Positions 6,121 to 14,118 of a stretch of 26,043 bases of DNA are shown here, in pieces. This stretch comes from UBA11346 sp038318565. GTDB lineage: Bacteria; Planctomycetota; UBA11346. A program made the translations under genes and the position numbers. The stretch lies in assembly GCA_038318565.1 (NCBI GenBank), contig JBBQCI010000058.1, positions 1-26,043 of the forward strand. The letters are read 5' to 3'. The notes under the pieces were generated by a model. The model was not told where the DNA came from, did no database searches, and saw only the letters and a list, made by a program, of their open reading frames with translations. How positions within the stretch are numbered: the first letter of the stretch is position 1; every line of letters begins with the position of its first letter.

Positions 6121-9100
6121 ATGCGCTTGCCGCAGTTCTTCATCGATCGGCCGATCTTCGCAGCCGTCCTCTCGGTTGTCATCACGCTGCTCGGCGTCCT
6201 GGCCTACACCCGCCTGCCGGTTAGCGAATATCCTGAAGTCGTCCCGCCCAGCATCCAGATCACCGCCGCCTACCCCGGAGCCAGTCCGGAGACGGTGTCG
6301 GCAACTGTGGCTGGTCCGCTGGAACAGCAGATGACCGGCCTGAACGGTCTGCTCTACATGGGCTCGCAGAGCACGCCCGATGGCACCATGCAGCTGGTGT
6401 TGACCTTCGCCCTGGGCACCGACCTGAATCCGGTGCTGACCGAAGTGCAGAATCGCATCGGACGCGCCACCCCGCGTCTACCGGAGGAAGTGCGCCGTCT
6501 GGGCGTCACCGCCGAGAAGAGTTCGCCGAACATGCTGATGGTAGTCGGCCTGTTCTCGGCTGACGGCACGATGAGCACCCTCGACTTGGCGAACTTCAGC
6601 CGGCTGCGCATTCGCGATCAGCTGATGCGCATCAAGGGCGTCAGCGATGCGCCAGTGTTCGGTGCTGGGGAGTACGCCATGCGCGTCTGGCTGGATCCGG
6701 CCCGGATGGCGGCACGCGGACTGGCACCGTCGGATGTGGTCGGTGCGATCCGCGAACAGAACGTCCAGGTCGCCGCTGGCAGCCTGGCTCAACAGCCGGT
6801 CGGAGCCCCGACCGGGTTCGAGATGACCATCACCACCCAGGGCCGGCTCAGCGAGCCTGCCGAGTTTGAGCGCATCGTGGTGCGGCGGGATGCCGATGGG
6901 CGGATGACCAGGTTGGGCGATGTCGCCCGAGTCGAGCTCGGCGCCAGCACCTACGGTGTGCGCAGCATGCTCAATAATCAAAAGTCGGTCGCTATTCCCA
7001 TCTTCCAATCCCCAGGCAGTAATGCCTTGGAGGTGTCGGACGCCGTGCGCAGCGCGATGGCGGCGCAGGAACAGTCGCTGCCACCAGGTGTGAAGTGGGA
7101 GGTGATCTACGATCCGACGGAGTTCATCCGTACCTCGATATCAGCGGTCCGTACTACCCTCCTCGAAGCCATCGCCCTGGTCGTGCTGGTGGTCATTATC
7201 TTCCTGCAGAGCTGGCGGGCTTCAGTCATCCCGCTGATCGCCGTGCCAGTCTCGATCATCGGCACCTTCGCGGTCATGGTTCCGCTCGGATTCACCGTCA
7301 ACGCCCTGACCCTCTTCGGACTGGTGCTAGCCATCGGCATCGTGGTCGACGACGCCATCGTCGTGGTCGAAAACGTCGAACGCAACATCGCCAACGGGCT
7401 GTCTCCACGCGATGCCACCCGCCAGGCGATGAAGGAAGTGTCGGGGCCGATCCTCGCGACCGCGCTGGTCCTCTCGTCGGTGTTCATCCCCACCGCCTTC
7501 ATCAGCGGCCTGACCGGCCAGTTCTACCAGCAGTTCGCCCTGACCATTGCCATCTCGACAGTGATCTCGGCGTTCAACTCGCTGACCCTCTCGCCCGCCC
7601 TCGCCGCCCTGCTGCTCAAGCCGCACAAGCCCGGCCACGTTGCTGGTGGAGTACTGTTCGGTTGGTTCTTCCGTGGCTTCAACCGAACGTTCGCTGCTGC
7701 CGGCAGCGGCTACGTCGCGACCACCCGAGCGGTGGTGCGCAAGTCGGTGATCGCCGTCGGCTTCTACGCCCTGCTGGTTGCCGCCGGGGTGGTCTTGTTC
7801 GCCAAGACCCCGACCTCATTTATCCCTGCCCAGGACAAGGGCTACCTGATCGCTTTCGCCAAGCTGCCGGACGGGGCTTCGCTCGACCGCACCGAAAAGG
7901 TGATTACTGAGATGGGTCGCATCGCCCTGGCCGACCCATCCGTCGAACGAGTGGTGCAGTTCCCCGGCCTGTCGATTTCCGGCTTCGTGCCGCAGTCGAA
8001 TTTCGGCATTATGTTCATCGGGCTGAAGGACTACAGCAAGCGGCCCGGTATGGAGGGCAGTTCCCAGATGCTATCGATGAAGCTCAACGGGCAGTACGCC
8101 GGCATTGCTGACGCCTTCGCCATGTCGCTGTCGCCCCCGCCGATTCTCGGCTTGGGCATGAGCGGCGGTTTCAAGCTGTATCTGCAGGATCGCGGGAATC
8201 TTGGCATGGAGGCGCTGTTCGGAGCCGCTGGCCAGATCATGGGCGCCGCCGCACATGATCCTCGCCTGTTTCAGGTTATCACCTATTCGACCCTCGGTGT
8301 GCCACGAGTCGCCGTCGATGTCGACAAGGAGAAGGTCCTCGCCCAGGGTCTGCGCCTGTCAGACGTCTACGATGCAATGACCGGCTATTTCGGCCAGTAT
8401 TACGCCAACGACTTCAACCGCTTCAACCGCACCTGGCAGGTGACGGTGTCCGCCGATGCGCCGTATCGCGCCAGCCGCGCCGATTTCGACCGGATCAAGG
8501 TGAAGAACGGATCCGGCGAGATGGTGCCGCTGTCGGCGTTCATCGAGGTGCGGGAGACCGCGGGACCGGATCGCGTACAGAGCTACAACACCTACTTGGC
8601 GCTGGATATCCAAGGCTCGGCCGCACCGGGACGTACCGGCGATGAAGCCAAGGCGGCGATGCAGGAACTGCTCGCCAAGACGCTGCCACCAGGCATCACC
8701 TACGAGTGGACGGACCTGACCTATCAGCAGGACCTAGCCGGCAACACCGCCATCTATGTTTTCCCGATGTGCGTGCTGCTGGTCTTCCTGGTGCTGGCCG
8801 CGTTCTATGAATCGCTGGTCCTGCCCATGGCGATCATCCTGATCGTCCCGCTGACCATCCTGGCGGCGCTGGGCGGCATCTGGTTGATGGCCTTTGCCGG
8901 CTTTGGTTTCCCCGACAACAACATCATGACCCAGATAGGACTGATCGTGCTGGTCGGTCTGGCGTGTAAGAACGCCATTTTGGTGGTCGAGTTCGCCCGT
9001 GATGCCGAGATCCATCGCGGCATCAAACCATTCGATGCCGTGCTGGAAGCCTGCCGGCTGCGTCTGCGTCCAGTGTTGATGACGTCGATTGCCTTCATCC

Positions 9101-9351
9101 TTGGCGTGTTGCCGCTGGTGCTATCCAGCGGCGCTGGCGCCGAATTGCGTCGTGCCACCGGCGAGGTGGTGTTCTTCGGCATGATCGGAGTCACCATCTT
9201 CGGCCTGAACTTCACCCCGGTGTTCTATTACGGCCTGCGCCGGTTGTTCCCCGGTCCGCTGCACAATGCGCACGACCTTGAGGAACAGGAGGAGGCGAAG
9301 CATGTCGCCGAACTGGCGGTCAAGGGAAGCGGGCGTCAGAACGTTCCGTAG
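6121..9351 (+). CDS. RND multidrug efflux permease (HAE1 family, AcrB/MexF-like)
   Basis: The protein has 1076 residues, normal for the family. The opening FFIDRPIFAAVLSVVITLLG is the first membrane helix, and LPVSEYPEVVPP is closest to the MexF type. Two large periplasmic loops and twelve membrane helices can be followed. Proton-relay residues are present: the pair D410-D411 (GIVVDDAIVVVENVER) and K950 (GLACKNAILVVEFARD), matching AcrB D407, D408 and K940. It pumps hydrophobic compounds from the periplasm or inner membrane, driven by the proton gradient. It starts 6 nt after the membrane-fusion gene, with GGAAAG as a ribosome site. No outer-membrane channel gene follows, so a channel elsewhere must serve it. 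The substrate is unknown. Confidence 0.95.
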   Translation: MRLPQFFIDRPIFAAVLSVVITLLGVLAYTRLPVSEYPEVVPPSIQITAAYPGASPETVSATVAGPLEQQMTGLNGLLYMGSQSTPDGTMQLVLTFALGTDLNPVLTEVQNRIGRATPRLPEEVRRLGVTAEKSSPNMLMVVGLFSADGTMSTLDLANFSRLRIRDQLMRIKGVSDAPVFGAGEYAMRVWLDPARMAARGLAPSDVVGAIREQNVQVAAGSLAQQPVGAPTGFEMTITTQGRLSEPAEFERIVVRRDADGRMTRLGDVARVELGASTYGVRSMLNNQKSVAIPIFQSPGSNALEVSDAVRSAMAAQEQSLPPGVKWEVIYDPTEFIRTSISAVRTTLLEAIALVVLVVIIFLQSWRASVIPLIAVPVSIIGTFAVMVPLGFTVNALTLFGLVLAIGIVVDDAIVVVENVERNIANGLSPRDATRQAMKEVSGPILATALVLSSVFIPTAFISGLTGQFYQQFALTIAISTVISAFNSLTLSPALAALLLKPHKPGHVAGGVLFGWFFRGFNRTFAAAGSGYVATTRAVVRKSVIAVGFYALLVAAGVVLFAKTPTSFIPAQDKGYLIAFAKLPDGASLDRTEKVITEMGRIALADPSVERVVQFPGLSISGFVPQSNFGIMFIGLKDYSKRPGMEGSSQMLSMKLNGQYAGIADAFAMSLSPPPILGLGMSGGFKLYLQDRGNLGMEALFGAAGQIMGAAAHDPRLFQVITYSTLGVPRVAVDVDKEKVLAQGLRLSDVYDAMTGYFGQYYANDFNRFNRTWQVTVSADAPYRASRADFDRIKVKNGSGEMVPLSAFIEVRETAGPDRVQSYNTYLALDIQGSAAPGRTGDEAKAAMQELLAKTLPPGITYEWTDLTYQQDLAGNTAIYVFPMCVLLVFLVLAAFYESLVLPMAIILIVPLTILAALGGIWLMAFAGFGFPDNNIMTQIGLIVLVGLACKNAILVVEFARDAEIHRGIKPFDAVLEACRLRLRPVLMTSIAFILGVLPLVLSSGAGAELRRATGEVVFFGMIGVTIFGLNFTPVFYYGLRRLFPGPLHNAHDLEEQEEAKHVAELAVKGSGRQNVP

Positions 9352-9360
9352 CGATGTGTT

Positions 9361-9395
9361 CGCTCTGGATGCTCGACCGTCCTACACCCAGAGCG
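9361..9395 (+). terminator. Hairpin after the efflux operon
   Basis: CGCTCTGG (9361-9368) pairs with CCAGAGCG (9388-9395) around a 19-nt loop, 9 nt after the pump stop codon. There is no T-run. It is a plausible but weak end to the tetR-pump operon. Confidence 0.35.
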
Positions 9396-9438
9396 GAGAA
9401 CGATTGCCTCGGTCAGAATCGCGGGCAATACGTTGCCC

Positions 9439-10422
9439 ATGCCAGCACCCACCGACCGCTACTCTTCCATGCTCTACCGCCGTTGCGGACGCAGCGGCCT
9501 GAAACTGCCGGCCGTCAGCTTCGGGCTGTGGCAGGGAACCGGCAGCTATGTCGACGACTCGATCAGCCGGGATATCGTCAAAACGGCCTTCGACCATGGC
9601 ATCACCCACTTTGATCTGGCCAACAACTACGGTAGTCCCGCTGGTGCCAGCGAGTCGCTGTTTGGCCGTCTGCTACACGATCTGCCGCGCCACGAACTGG
9701 TCATCTCGACCAAGGCCGGCTATCATATGTGGAAGGGACCGTATGGCGAATGGGGTAGCCGGAAGCATCTGATCCAGAGCTGCGAGCAGTCGCTCAAGCG
9801 CCTGGGCCTTGATCACGTCGACATCTTCTATTCACATCGTTTCGATCCCGATACGCCGATCGAGGAGACGATGGGCGCATTGGAAACCCTGGTACGCCAA
9901 GGCAAGGCGCTCTACGCCGGCATATCGAACTACAGCGATCCGCATTTCAGCCGCGCTGTGCATACCATGCGCGAGCGTTCGTGGGCGCCGATCACCATTC
10001 ACCAGCCGTGCTATAACATGCTTAATCGCGCTCCTGAGCGGGAGGTCCTGCCTACCGCCGGCCGTGAGGGCGTGGGAGTGATCGGCTTCTCGCCACTCGC
10101 TCAGGGTCTGCTGACCGGCAAGTACCTGGCCGGCATCCCCACTGATTCCCGGGTCGCTGCAGGCAAGGGCAATGGAGCTTTAGGAGCCGATCGCATCACC
10201 CCTGAACTGGTCGCCCGGCTGCGCCAGCTTGATGCGGTGGCCAAGGTGCGCGGCCAGAGCGTGGCGCAGCTGGCGCTGGCCTGGCTTCTCAAGGACGAGC
10301 GTGTCACCTCAGTGCTGATCGGTGCCAGCAAGCCAGAGCAGATCACCGACTGCGTCGGCTGCCTGGCCAACCTGCGTTTCTCGGCTGACGAACTGGCCCA
10401 CATCGACCGCATCCTGGCCTGA
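9439..10422 (+). CDS. yghZ: Aldo/keto reductase, YghZ (L-glyceraldehyde 3-phosphate reductase) type
   Basis: The protein has 327 residues and is very close to E. coli YghZ/Gpr along its length: YRRCGRSGLKLPAVSFGLW, DLANNYG, STKAGYHMWKGPYG, SLKRLGLDHVDIFYSHR, FSPLAQGLLTGKYL and VTSVLIGASKPEQ. The catalytic tetrad of the superfamily is present as D59, Y64, K92 and H133, in a TIM-barrel fold that uses NADPH. YghZ reduces L-glyceraldehyde 3-phosphate and detoxifies small aldehydes such as methylglyoxal. ATG at 9439 is preferred; a TTG at 9433 is in frame. No strong ribosome site is visible. It is separated from its neighbours by hairpins and is probably transcribed alone. Confidence 0.93.
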   Translation: MPAPTDRYSSMLYRRCGRSGLKLPAVSFGLWQGTGSYVDDSISRDIVKTAFDHGITHFDLANNYGSPAGASESLFGRLLHDLPRHELVISTKAGYHMWKGPYGEWGSRKHLIQSCEQSLKRLGLDHVDIFYSHRFDPDTPIEETMGALETLVRQGKALYAGISNYSDPHFSRAVHTMRERSWAPITIHQPCYNMLNRAPEREVLPTAGREGVGVIGFSPLAQGLLTGKYLAGIPTDSRVAAGKGNGALGADRITPELVARLRQLDAVAKVRGQSVAQLALAWLLKDERVTSVLIGASKPEQITDCVGCLANLRFSADELAHIDRILA

Positions 10423-10521
10423 GTATCCTCCACGCCGGGAGTCGTGCATGGGCGGTACCTCCAGTCTGGCTGCGAAGGCTCGGCCAGGATGTTTGGCGGT
10501 CTGTGATGTGCATGCTTAGTC

Positions 10522-10544
10522 CCCGGTAGGGTTTCGCCTGCGGG
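10522..10544 (+). other. Leader hairpin before the second kinase
   Basis: Bases 10522-10530 pair with 10537-10544 around GTTTCG, with one bulged G and one G-T pair. The hairpin ends 8 nt before the ribosome site TAAGGA (10553-10558), so it lies in the leader of the kinase message. Its role is unknown. The rest of the 143-bp gap holds only a weak promoter-like pair (TTGGCG, 17 nt, TTAGTC). Confidence 0.25.
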
Positions 10545-10565
10545 CTCGTCTCTAAGGATGTGGAC

Positions 10566-12605
10566 ATGCGCCTGTTGCATAATTGCTCGCGTTGCGGGGC
10601 CGCCGTCGAGGCCACAGCAGCTATCGCATGTACCACGTGTGGCGCTCCGTTGCCTCCGTCGGATGTGAATCCGGTGACGGTCTCGGCAGCGTCCACGGCG
10701 CATGGCAGCAGCGTTAGGCGCCTGTCCCGAATGGCGACCTTGCCTGATCTGCCTCCCTTACCCAGTGGCCGTAGGGTCCGCAGACGTCATCTGTCTCCGC
10801 CCGAGGCAGCCATCGGACCGGACTACGAACTGCATGGAGTACTTGGCGAAGGCGGCATGGGGGTGGTGTGGTCGGCTCGGCAGGCTGGTCTGGGTCGCGA
10901 GGTCGCGATCAAGCGTGCCCGCCCCGGAGCCGGGGCGCGTGCGACCGAACAGCTTCTCGCTGAGGCTGAGTTGACCGGTGCGCTGGAACATCCCGGCATC
11001 GTTCCCATCCACGAGGTCGGCATCGACCAGGATGGCGTGCCGTTCTATGCCATGCGACGGTTGCGCGGGAGGACGTGGACCGAGCGCTGGCGCGAGTTGA
11101 GTCTGCGTGAGCACCTGGATGTGCTGTTGCGCGTATGCGACGCGGTGGCTTATGCGCATGGCCAGGGGGTGATCCATCGCGACCTCAAACCGGGGAACGT
11201 GTTTCTCGGCTCATATGGCGAGGTGGTGGTGTTCGACTGGGGCTTGGCCGTCCGAGTTCAGGAGCTCCGGGACGGTGGTCGTCCGCTGTTGGCCTCGGGG
11301 ACGCCGTCCTACATGGCACCCGAAATGGCCCGGGCCGAAGCCGGCGACCTGGGCCCGTCCAGCGATATCTACTTGCTGGGGGCGATGCTCTATGAGATTC
11401 TGACCGATGTCGCCCCGCATCCTGGGGAAGCTACCACTGACATCCTCATCGCCGCAGCCAGCAATGTCATCGAGCCGCCGATCCCGCCAGGCGAGCTTGG
11501 TGACGTGGCCCGTCAGGCCATGGCCTCCAAGCCGGGCGATCGTTTTGCCGATGTGCCGGCATTCCAGGCGGCATTGCGAACCTGTATCGACCATCAGGAG
11601 AGTGTGTTGCTGGCCGCTCGTGCGGCGGAGCGCCTGACGGAGGCGCAGGGGAACGCCGGTTATGCCGGATTTGCGCGTGCCCTGCATGGATTTGAAGATG
11701 CCCTCGATCTGTGGACCGGAAACCGTTCGGCGTCACGCGAGCTGTCCATCGCCAAGCGGCTGTACGCCGGGCGGGCCAGGGGCGCTGGCGATCTTGATCT
11801 CGCTGGCAGTCTCCTGAATGCCGAGGACTCCACCCACCACGAAGAGCTTGCGCAGATCGCGAGCCTCCGCGAACAGCGTCGGCGACGCCGTCGGGCCCTG
11901 CGTGCGCTGGGCTGGAGCACCGGCGTGCTGCTGGTCGTGCTGGTTTCGGCACTGGTCGTTGGCTACCTCGCGGTCTCCAAGCAGCGCGATCTGGTCCTGC
12001 GGGTGAGCCATGAACGGGACAACGCGGAAGCGGCTCTGATGCGTCAGACGGCCAGTGCGGCCGAGCATCGGATGTGGCGCCGGATCGTGCAGGAGGATTT
12101 CTCCAGCGTCATGCTGCCGTCGCAGGCACGCGTTCTGTCCGGTCGTTGGGGCATCACCGAGGCGTCCCTGGTCGCCGAGGGGAGCCAGCCGGCGATCATG
12201 TCGATTCCGCTTCCGTCGACCGATGCGGTGATGGTGCAGATCGACGTCGAGCCAGGCGGCAGGTTCTCCCTGATCGTCAGCGACGAACCACGTGAACTTG
12301 CTCGGGGACAGGCCGGCAAAGGCATGCTGGTGAGCATCGATCGCCTGGTGTCGGTCTATCGCGGGGGGGGCGTCCTGGTGACGGCACCGCTACCTGAAGC
12401 CGTCACCGGGCTGGCGAGACGCATTCGGGTCGATTTCGATGGTGCCGCGCTGCGCATCCTGGTGGATGGCAAAGCTGTGGTGTCCGATGTGCAACTGATG
12501 GATCTCCGCTGCGGCGTGGTCGGCCTGATTGCCGAGCAGGGAACCGTGCTCGACAACCTCAAGATTGAGGTGCCCTGGGTAGAGCCGGAGGCATCGAAAC
12601 CATGA
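10566..12605 (+). CDS. Membrane Ser/Thr protein kinase with N-terminal zinc ribbon and extracytoplasmic beta-rich domain
   Basis: The protein has 679 residues. Residues 7-25 form a zinc-ribbon-like CxxC-N11-CxxC motif. The kinase domain spans about 87-340 with all canonical residues: GEGGMGVV (94-101), K116, HRDLKPGN (204-211), D224 in DWG, and APE (251-253). A basic stretch (QRRRRRRALR) precedes one membrane helix at about 451-470, consistent with a cytoplasmic kinase. The outer part has a short coiled coil, then about 175 residues that look like a concanavalin/LamG-type beta sandwich (IRVDFDGAALRILVDGKAVV). It may sense a carbohydrate or envelope signal. ATG at 10566 is chosen because TAAGGA lies 7 nt upstream; GTG at 10560 would be too close. 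The 3' end faces the NYN gene, 6 bp away. Confidence 0.9.
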   Translation: MRLLHNCSRCGAAVEATAAIACTTCGAPLPPSDVNPVTVSAASTAHGSSVRRLSRMATLPDLPPLPSGRRVRRRHLSPPEAAIGPDYELHGVLGEGGMGVVWSARQAGLGREVAIKRARPGAGARATEQLLAEAELTGALEHPGIVPIHEVGIDQDGVPFYAMRRLRGRTWTERWRELSLREHLDVLLRVCDAVAYAHGQGVIHRDLKPGNVFLGSYGEVVVFDWGLAVRVQELRDGGRPLLASGTPSYMAPEMARAEAGDLGPSSDIYLLGAMLYEILTDVAPHPGEATTDILIAAASNVIEPPIPPGELGDVARQAMASKPGDRFADVPAFQAALRTCIDHQESVLLAARAAERLTEAQGNAGYAGFARALHGFEDALDLWTGNRSASRELSIAKRLYAGRARGAGDLDLAGSLLNAEDSTHHEELAQIASLREQRRRRRRALRALGWSTGVLLVVLVSALVVGYLAVSKQRDLVLRVSHERDNAEAALMRQTASAAEHRMWRRIVQEDFSSVMLPSQARVLSGRWGITEASLVAEGSQPAIMSIPLPSTDAVMVQIDVEPGGRFSLIVSDEPRELARGQAGKGMLVSIDRLVSVYRGGGVLVTAPLPEAVTGLARRIRVDFDGAALRILVDGKAVVSDVQLMDLRCGVVGLIAEQGTVLDNLKIEVPWVEPEASKP

Positions 12606-12611
12606 CCCCTG

Positions 12612-13067
12612 CTACTCCCCAGGCCTGACGTTGAATTCCCGCATCCAGAATTCGACTTCGGAGGGAGCGGGCGGGGGGCGGTCGGGGGAGGCATCGCGGG
12701 TCGTGCGCAGGCCGGCGGCGAAGCCGCGCGCGGTGACTACCTTGGCGCCGAGAGTACGGCAGCGCCGCCCGAGTGGCCCGTCGTCGGTGACGACCACGGC
12801 ACGAAGCGGACCATGCAGCTTCAGCCAGGCGATGATGCGGCCATCTGCCTCGCCCGGACCGCTGTAGTCGACGCGGATGCCCTTGCGTTGGAAGCTGCGT
12901 ATCTCGCCGCCGGGTCCGCCATCCCAGAACACCGCGGTCAGGCGTCGGCCTCCGAGCAGACGTTCCAGCTCGGCGCGGGCGCGCTCGGGATCGGGACTGG
13001 CCAACCGACGCAGCTCGGCGTCCTGGTGCACGACGTTGGACCCGTCGATCAGCAGCCAGCCGGTCAT
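12612..13067 (-). CDS. NYN-domain protein, YacP-like (probable RNA-binding/ribonuclease)
   Basis: The protein has 151 residues. The start WLLIDGSNVV (D8, N11), the middle VFWDGG (D49), GEADGRI (D75) and VVTDDGPLGRRCRTLGAKVV (D95, D96) form the acidic centre of the YacP/NYN branch of the PIN-like nuclease fold. B. subtilis Rae1/YacP, a relative, cuts mRNA on the ribosome. The C-terminal 30 residues are Pro/Arg-rich and end in SEVEFWMREFNV. The gene shares one base with the upstream ATPase gene (TGATG), which suggests coupled translation. The RNA target is unknown. It could bind RNA without cutting. Confidence 0.8.
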   Translation of the reverse strand: MTGWLLIDGSNVVHQDAELRRLASPDPERARAELERLLGGRRLTAVFWDGGPGGEIRSFQRKGIRVDYSGPGEADGRIIAWLKLHGPLRAVVVTDDGPLGRRCRTLGAKVVTARGFAAGLRTTRDASPDRPPPAPSEVEFWMREFNVRPGE

Positions 13068-13777
13068 CAGGCCGTCATCTCCAGGAACCGCCGTTCCAGG
13101 TCGCCGCCTTGCGCGACTTCGGCGACCGTGCCGTGGGCAATGATGCGCCCCTTGTCCACCACGGTTACGCGGTCGCAGGATCCCTCGACGGTGGCCAGGG
13201 TATGGGTGCTCATCAGCACCGAGCCGCCTTCGTTGGCGAGCCGGCGGAACAGGTCGATGGCGACCCGGATGTGCTTGGGGTCGAGGCCGACCAGTGGTTC
13301 GTCGACGATCAGCAGCTTCGGCCGGTGCATCCAGGCGGCCGCCAGCACGACACGCTGGCGCTGGCCGTGGCTGTAGCCTTCAGCGAGGCGATCCCAGTAG
13401 CCGGAGAGGTTGAACAGGCCGTCGCACTCGGCCAGGCGCTCAGCGAAAATGGCGCGTTCGAGGCCGTAGACCCGGGCGGTGAAGTCGAGAAATTCACGAC
13501 CGGTCAGCCGTTCGAACAGATACGGTTCGTCCGGGACATACGCCAGCTTGCGCCGTGCGCCGACGCCGTCGGTGACCACATCGTGGCCATCGACCACGAT
13601 GGTGCCGGTGTCGGGCTTCAGCAGCCCTGAGATCATCCTGATAGTGGTGGTCTTGCCTGCCCCGTTGGGTCCCAGGAACGCGTGCACCTCGCCCGCAGGA
13701 ATCTCCAGCGAGAGGCCATCGACGGCAGTCAGGGTGCCGAACCGTTTGCTGATGTTGGTGATTGAGAGCAGGCTCAT
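13067..13777 (-). CDS. ABC transporter ATP-binding protein, EcsA/ABC-2 type
   Basis: The protein has 236 residues, one nucleotide-binding domain. Walker A is GPNGAGKT (36-43), Walker B is LLIVDEP with E160, the switch is H192, and the signature is YSHGQ (135-139) instead of LSGGQ. The Q-loop position reads VPDEPYLFERLTG, as in EcsA-like ATPases, where a Gln is also missing. Such proteins normally energise a separate ABC-2 permease of six membrane helices, but neither neighbour is a membrane protein. It lies between an unrecognised small gene (3-nt gap) and the NYN gene (1-nt overlap). Either the permease is elsewhere or the protein has a non-transport role. Confidence 0.88.
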   Translation of the reverse strand: MSLLSITNISKRFGTLTAVDGLSLEIPAGEVHAFLGPNGAGKTTTIRMISGLLKPDTGTIVVDGHDVVTDGVGARRKLAYVPDEPYLFERLTGREFLDFTARVYGLERAIFAERLAECDGLFNLSGYWDRLAEGYSHGQRQRVVLAAAWMHRPKLLIVDEPLVGLDPKHIRVAIDLFRRLANEGGSVLMSTHTLATVEGSCDRVTVVDKGRIIAHGTVAEVAQGGDLERRFLEMTA

Positions 13778-13780
13778 GGG

Positions 13781-14014
13781 TTAGGCCTGGACCTTGTCAG
13801 TCTTGTATTTGATGAAGACGATGTGATCCATCTCGCTACCGGGTTCATTCTCATCGTTGACGTAATCACGTTCAATCGCACGTAGATCAACCTGTTCGAT
13901 CGCAGCGGCCGGGATCTCGGACAGTGTCCGGTTGGCCAGGGTCTCCAGCTGTTCGAAGGAGTTGGCAGCCTCTTCAAGCAGGGAGATGATGCGGATCTGG
14001 ACGTGTTCAGGCAT
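13781..14014 (-). CDS. Unrecognised 77-residue protein, first gene of the ATPase/NYN operon
   Basis: The protein is small and acidic in its second half: an amphipathic helix (IRIISLLEEAANSFEQLETL), then IPAAAIEQVDLRAIERDYVN, a charged turn (DENEPGSEMD) and a strand-like end HIVFIKYKTDKVQA. There is no signal peptide or membrane helix, so it is probably cytoplasmic. Its stop lies 3 nt before the ATPase start. Two starts are possible, ATG at 14026 or 14014; the second has GAGG a few bases upstream and is used here. Good codon structure and tight spacing support a real gene. I do not recognise the family. Confidence 0.65.
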   Translation of the reverse strand: MPEHVQIRIISLLEEAANSFEQLETLANRTLSEIPAAAIEQVDLRAIERDYVNDENEPGSEMDHIVFIKYKTDKVQA

Positions 14015-14026
14015 GGGCCTCAGCAT

Positions 14027-14118
14027 ACGCGTGATCCGGAGGCCGGAAGTCCAGAAGTCCGGACGAGGCTTGCCCGGTGCAGGTTTGCCAGACTATGCCC
14101 GCCCCACGGGAGTTGCAG
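14027..14118. promoter_or_regulatory. Divergent intergenic region between the small-protein operon and ybiT
   Basis: The 92 bp must hold promoters for both directions. It contains TCCGGA twice about 20 bp apart, an AAGTCC direct repeat and the palindrome GTCCGGAC (14057-14064). On the plus strand GGGAG (14108-14112) is the ybiT ribosome site, 6 nt before ATG 14119. No clear -35/-10 pair was seen. Confidence 0.35.

Noticed and set aside
12612..13067. NYN protein as the toxin of a toxin-antitoxin pair with the 77-residue protein
   Set aside because: An ABC ATPase gene lies between them, and the NYN sequence is the housekeeping-like YacP branch, not a VapC-type PIN toxin.
14077..14118. Earlier starts for ybiT (GTG 14077, ATG 14095)
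   Set aside because: The extra residues are absent from YbiT, and the good ribosome site serves ATG 14119.
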